Notes under the pieces: generated by a model | The model's input: the letters and a program-made list of their open reading frames with translations, nothing else | Database searches by the model: none | What the model was told of the DNA's origin: nothing | NCBI GenBank assembly: GCA_905221605.1 | Contig: CAJNDS010002001.1 | Span: forward strand, 1,521,686-1,585,685 | DNA: 64,000 nucleotides | Origin: Symbiodinium natans | Taxonomy: Eukaryota; Sar; Dinophyceae; Suessiales; Symbiodiniaceae | Reading direction: 5' to 3' | Made by a program: the position numbers and the translations under genes | Part shown: positions 63,801-64,000 of the stretch, one piece after another | Layout of the letters: every line of letters begins with the position of its first letter | How positions within the stretch are numbered: position 1 is the stretch's first letter

Positions 63801-64000
63801 AAACTAAAAACATAATTCCAAAAAACAAAACTTCTCGGCTGTCCTCTTTGGAGGTTGCCCGGTGAAAAAAACGTTATTGGGACCTGAACCCTATACAATT
63901 CTATTAAGGGCAGGTTCCAAAAAAGAAACCCAGGTGACCAGAGCAGTGGCCATTTTAAAGGGTTTTTTTTCCGACCCCCGAACCCTATACAATTTCTATA
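60871..64000. repeat. 311-bp tandem repeat, about ten units, containing the family A right end
   Basis: CGAACCCTATACAATTTC begins units at 60,871, 61,181, 61,488, 61,799, 62,110, 62,421, 62,732, 63,043, 63,356, 63,668 and 63,979. Each unit holds the inverted-repeat motif twice (TTTCTATAAACC and TTTCTATTAAGG), a hairpin GGGGGGCAGCGCCCCCC, and TTCCAAAAAACAAAAC as in the A2 right end. The unit starting at 61,181 keeps the TTTCGGTCAAAAC repeats that the others have replaced. An 80-codon ORF recurs in each unit but is not continuous between units. It runs off the window. Confidence 0.95.

Noticed and set aside
61443-63865. 80-codon ORF repeated in each 311-bp unit as a multi-copy gene
   Set aside because: Conservation equals that of the surrounding non-coding bases, and one unit loses the frame by indel; no independent coding sign.
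1-64000. rRNA, tRNA or organelle genes
   Set aside because: No recognisable rRNA stretches or tRNA cloverleaf motifs were seen by eye; a covariance-model scan could not be run.

Overview
The window looks like nuclear DNA of a dinoflagellate or a close alveolate relative (inference, about 0.75). The reasons are TTTAGGG/CCCTAAA tracts throughout, very short exons all lying on one strand over 30 kb, GT introns mixed with probable GC and GA donors, introns that are themselves repeat elements with target-site duplications, and two genes encoding an N-terminal ubiquitin-like segment followed by ankyrin repeats, a combination I associate with Symbiodiniaceae-type genomes. No rRNA, tRNA, CRISPR array or bacterial-type operon was seen.

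Bases 1 to about 30,200 are a gene region read almost entirely on the minus strand. Coding sequence survives as islands of 50 to 300 bases. Between the islands lie telomere-like heptamer arrays in both orientations, degenerate derivatives of them, and at least seven families of short palindromic or inverted-repeat elements. Where phases could be checked, the islands join in frame: gene <1-1,249 (ubiquitin-like plus ankyrin), exons 12,208-12,282 to 11,844-11,921, exons 21,319 down to 19,756, and the paralogous ubiquitin-like/ankyrin gene 22,856-26,752. Several introns are nearly whole copies of the palindromic elements, so they behave as introners. A copia-like polymerase scrap lies near 14.8-15.0 kb and a frameshifted gene at 29.8-30.2 kb.

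Bases about 31,000 to 64,000 are organised differently. This part is a head-to-tail string of cassettes of 1.3 to 5.2 kb, each separated from the next by a CCCTAAA array in the same orientation. Cassettes fall into families with their own left and right ends, and in the families with clear ends the junction falls at a fixed register of the heptamer. Each cassette contains a private minisatellite, often palindromic. Family A (50.0-52.0, 56.6-59.1 and 59.2-60.9 kb) has 13-bp perfect inverted repeats near both ends. Two of its three copies carry a plus-strand gene for a small cysteine-rich protein (285 and 229 aa, clearly paralogous). Family D (33.3-38.4 and 38.5-43.6 kb) is a 5.2-kb higher-order repeat built on a 16-bp palindromic unit. 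The window ends in about ten 310-bp tandem copies of a sequence containing the family A right end.

The main inference is that the right half is a telomere-proximal zone built from elements that insert into, or are added onto, TTTAGGG repeats, and that family A is a candidate undescribed telomere-targeted mobile element with its own gene. No reverse transcriptase, transposase or recombinase was recognised in any cassette. Exon coordinates in the left half come from reading frame, splice signals and codon-like character by eye. Those with matching phases are firm; the rest are marked as tentative.
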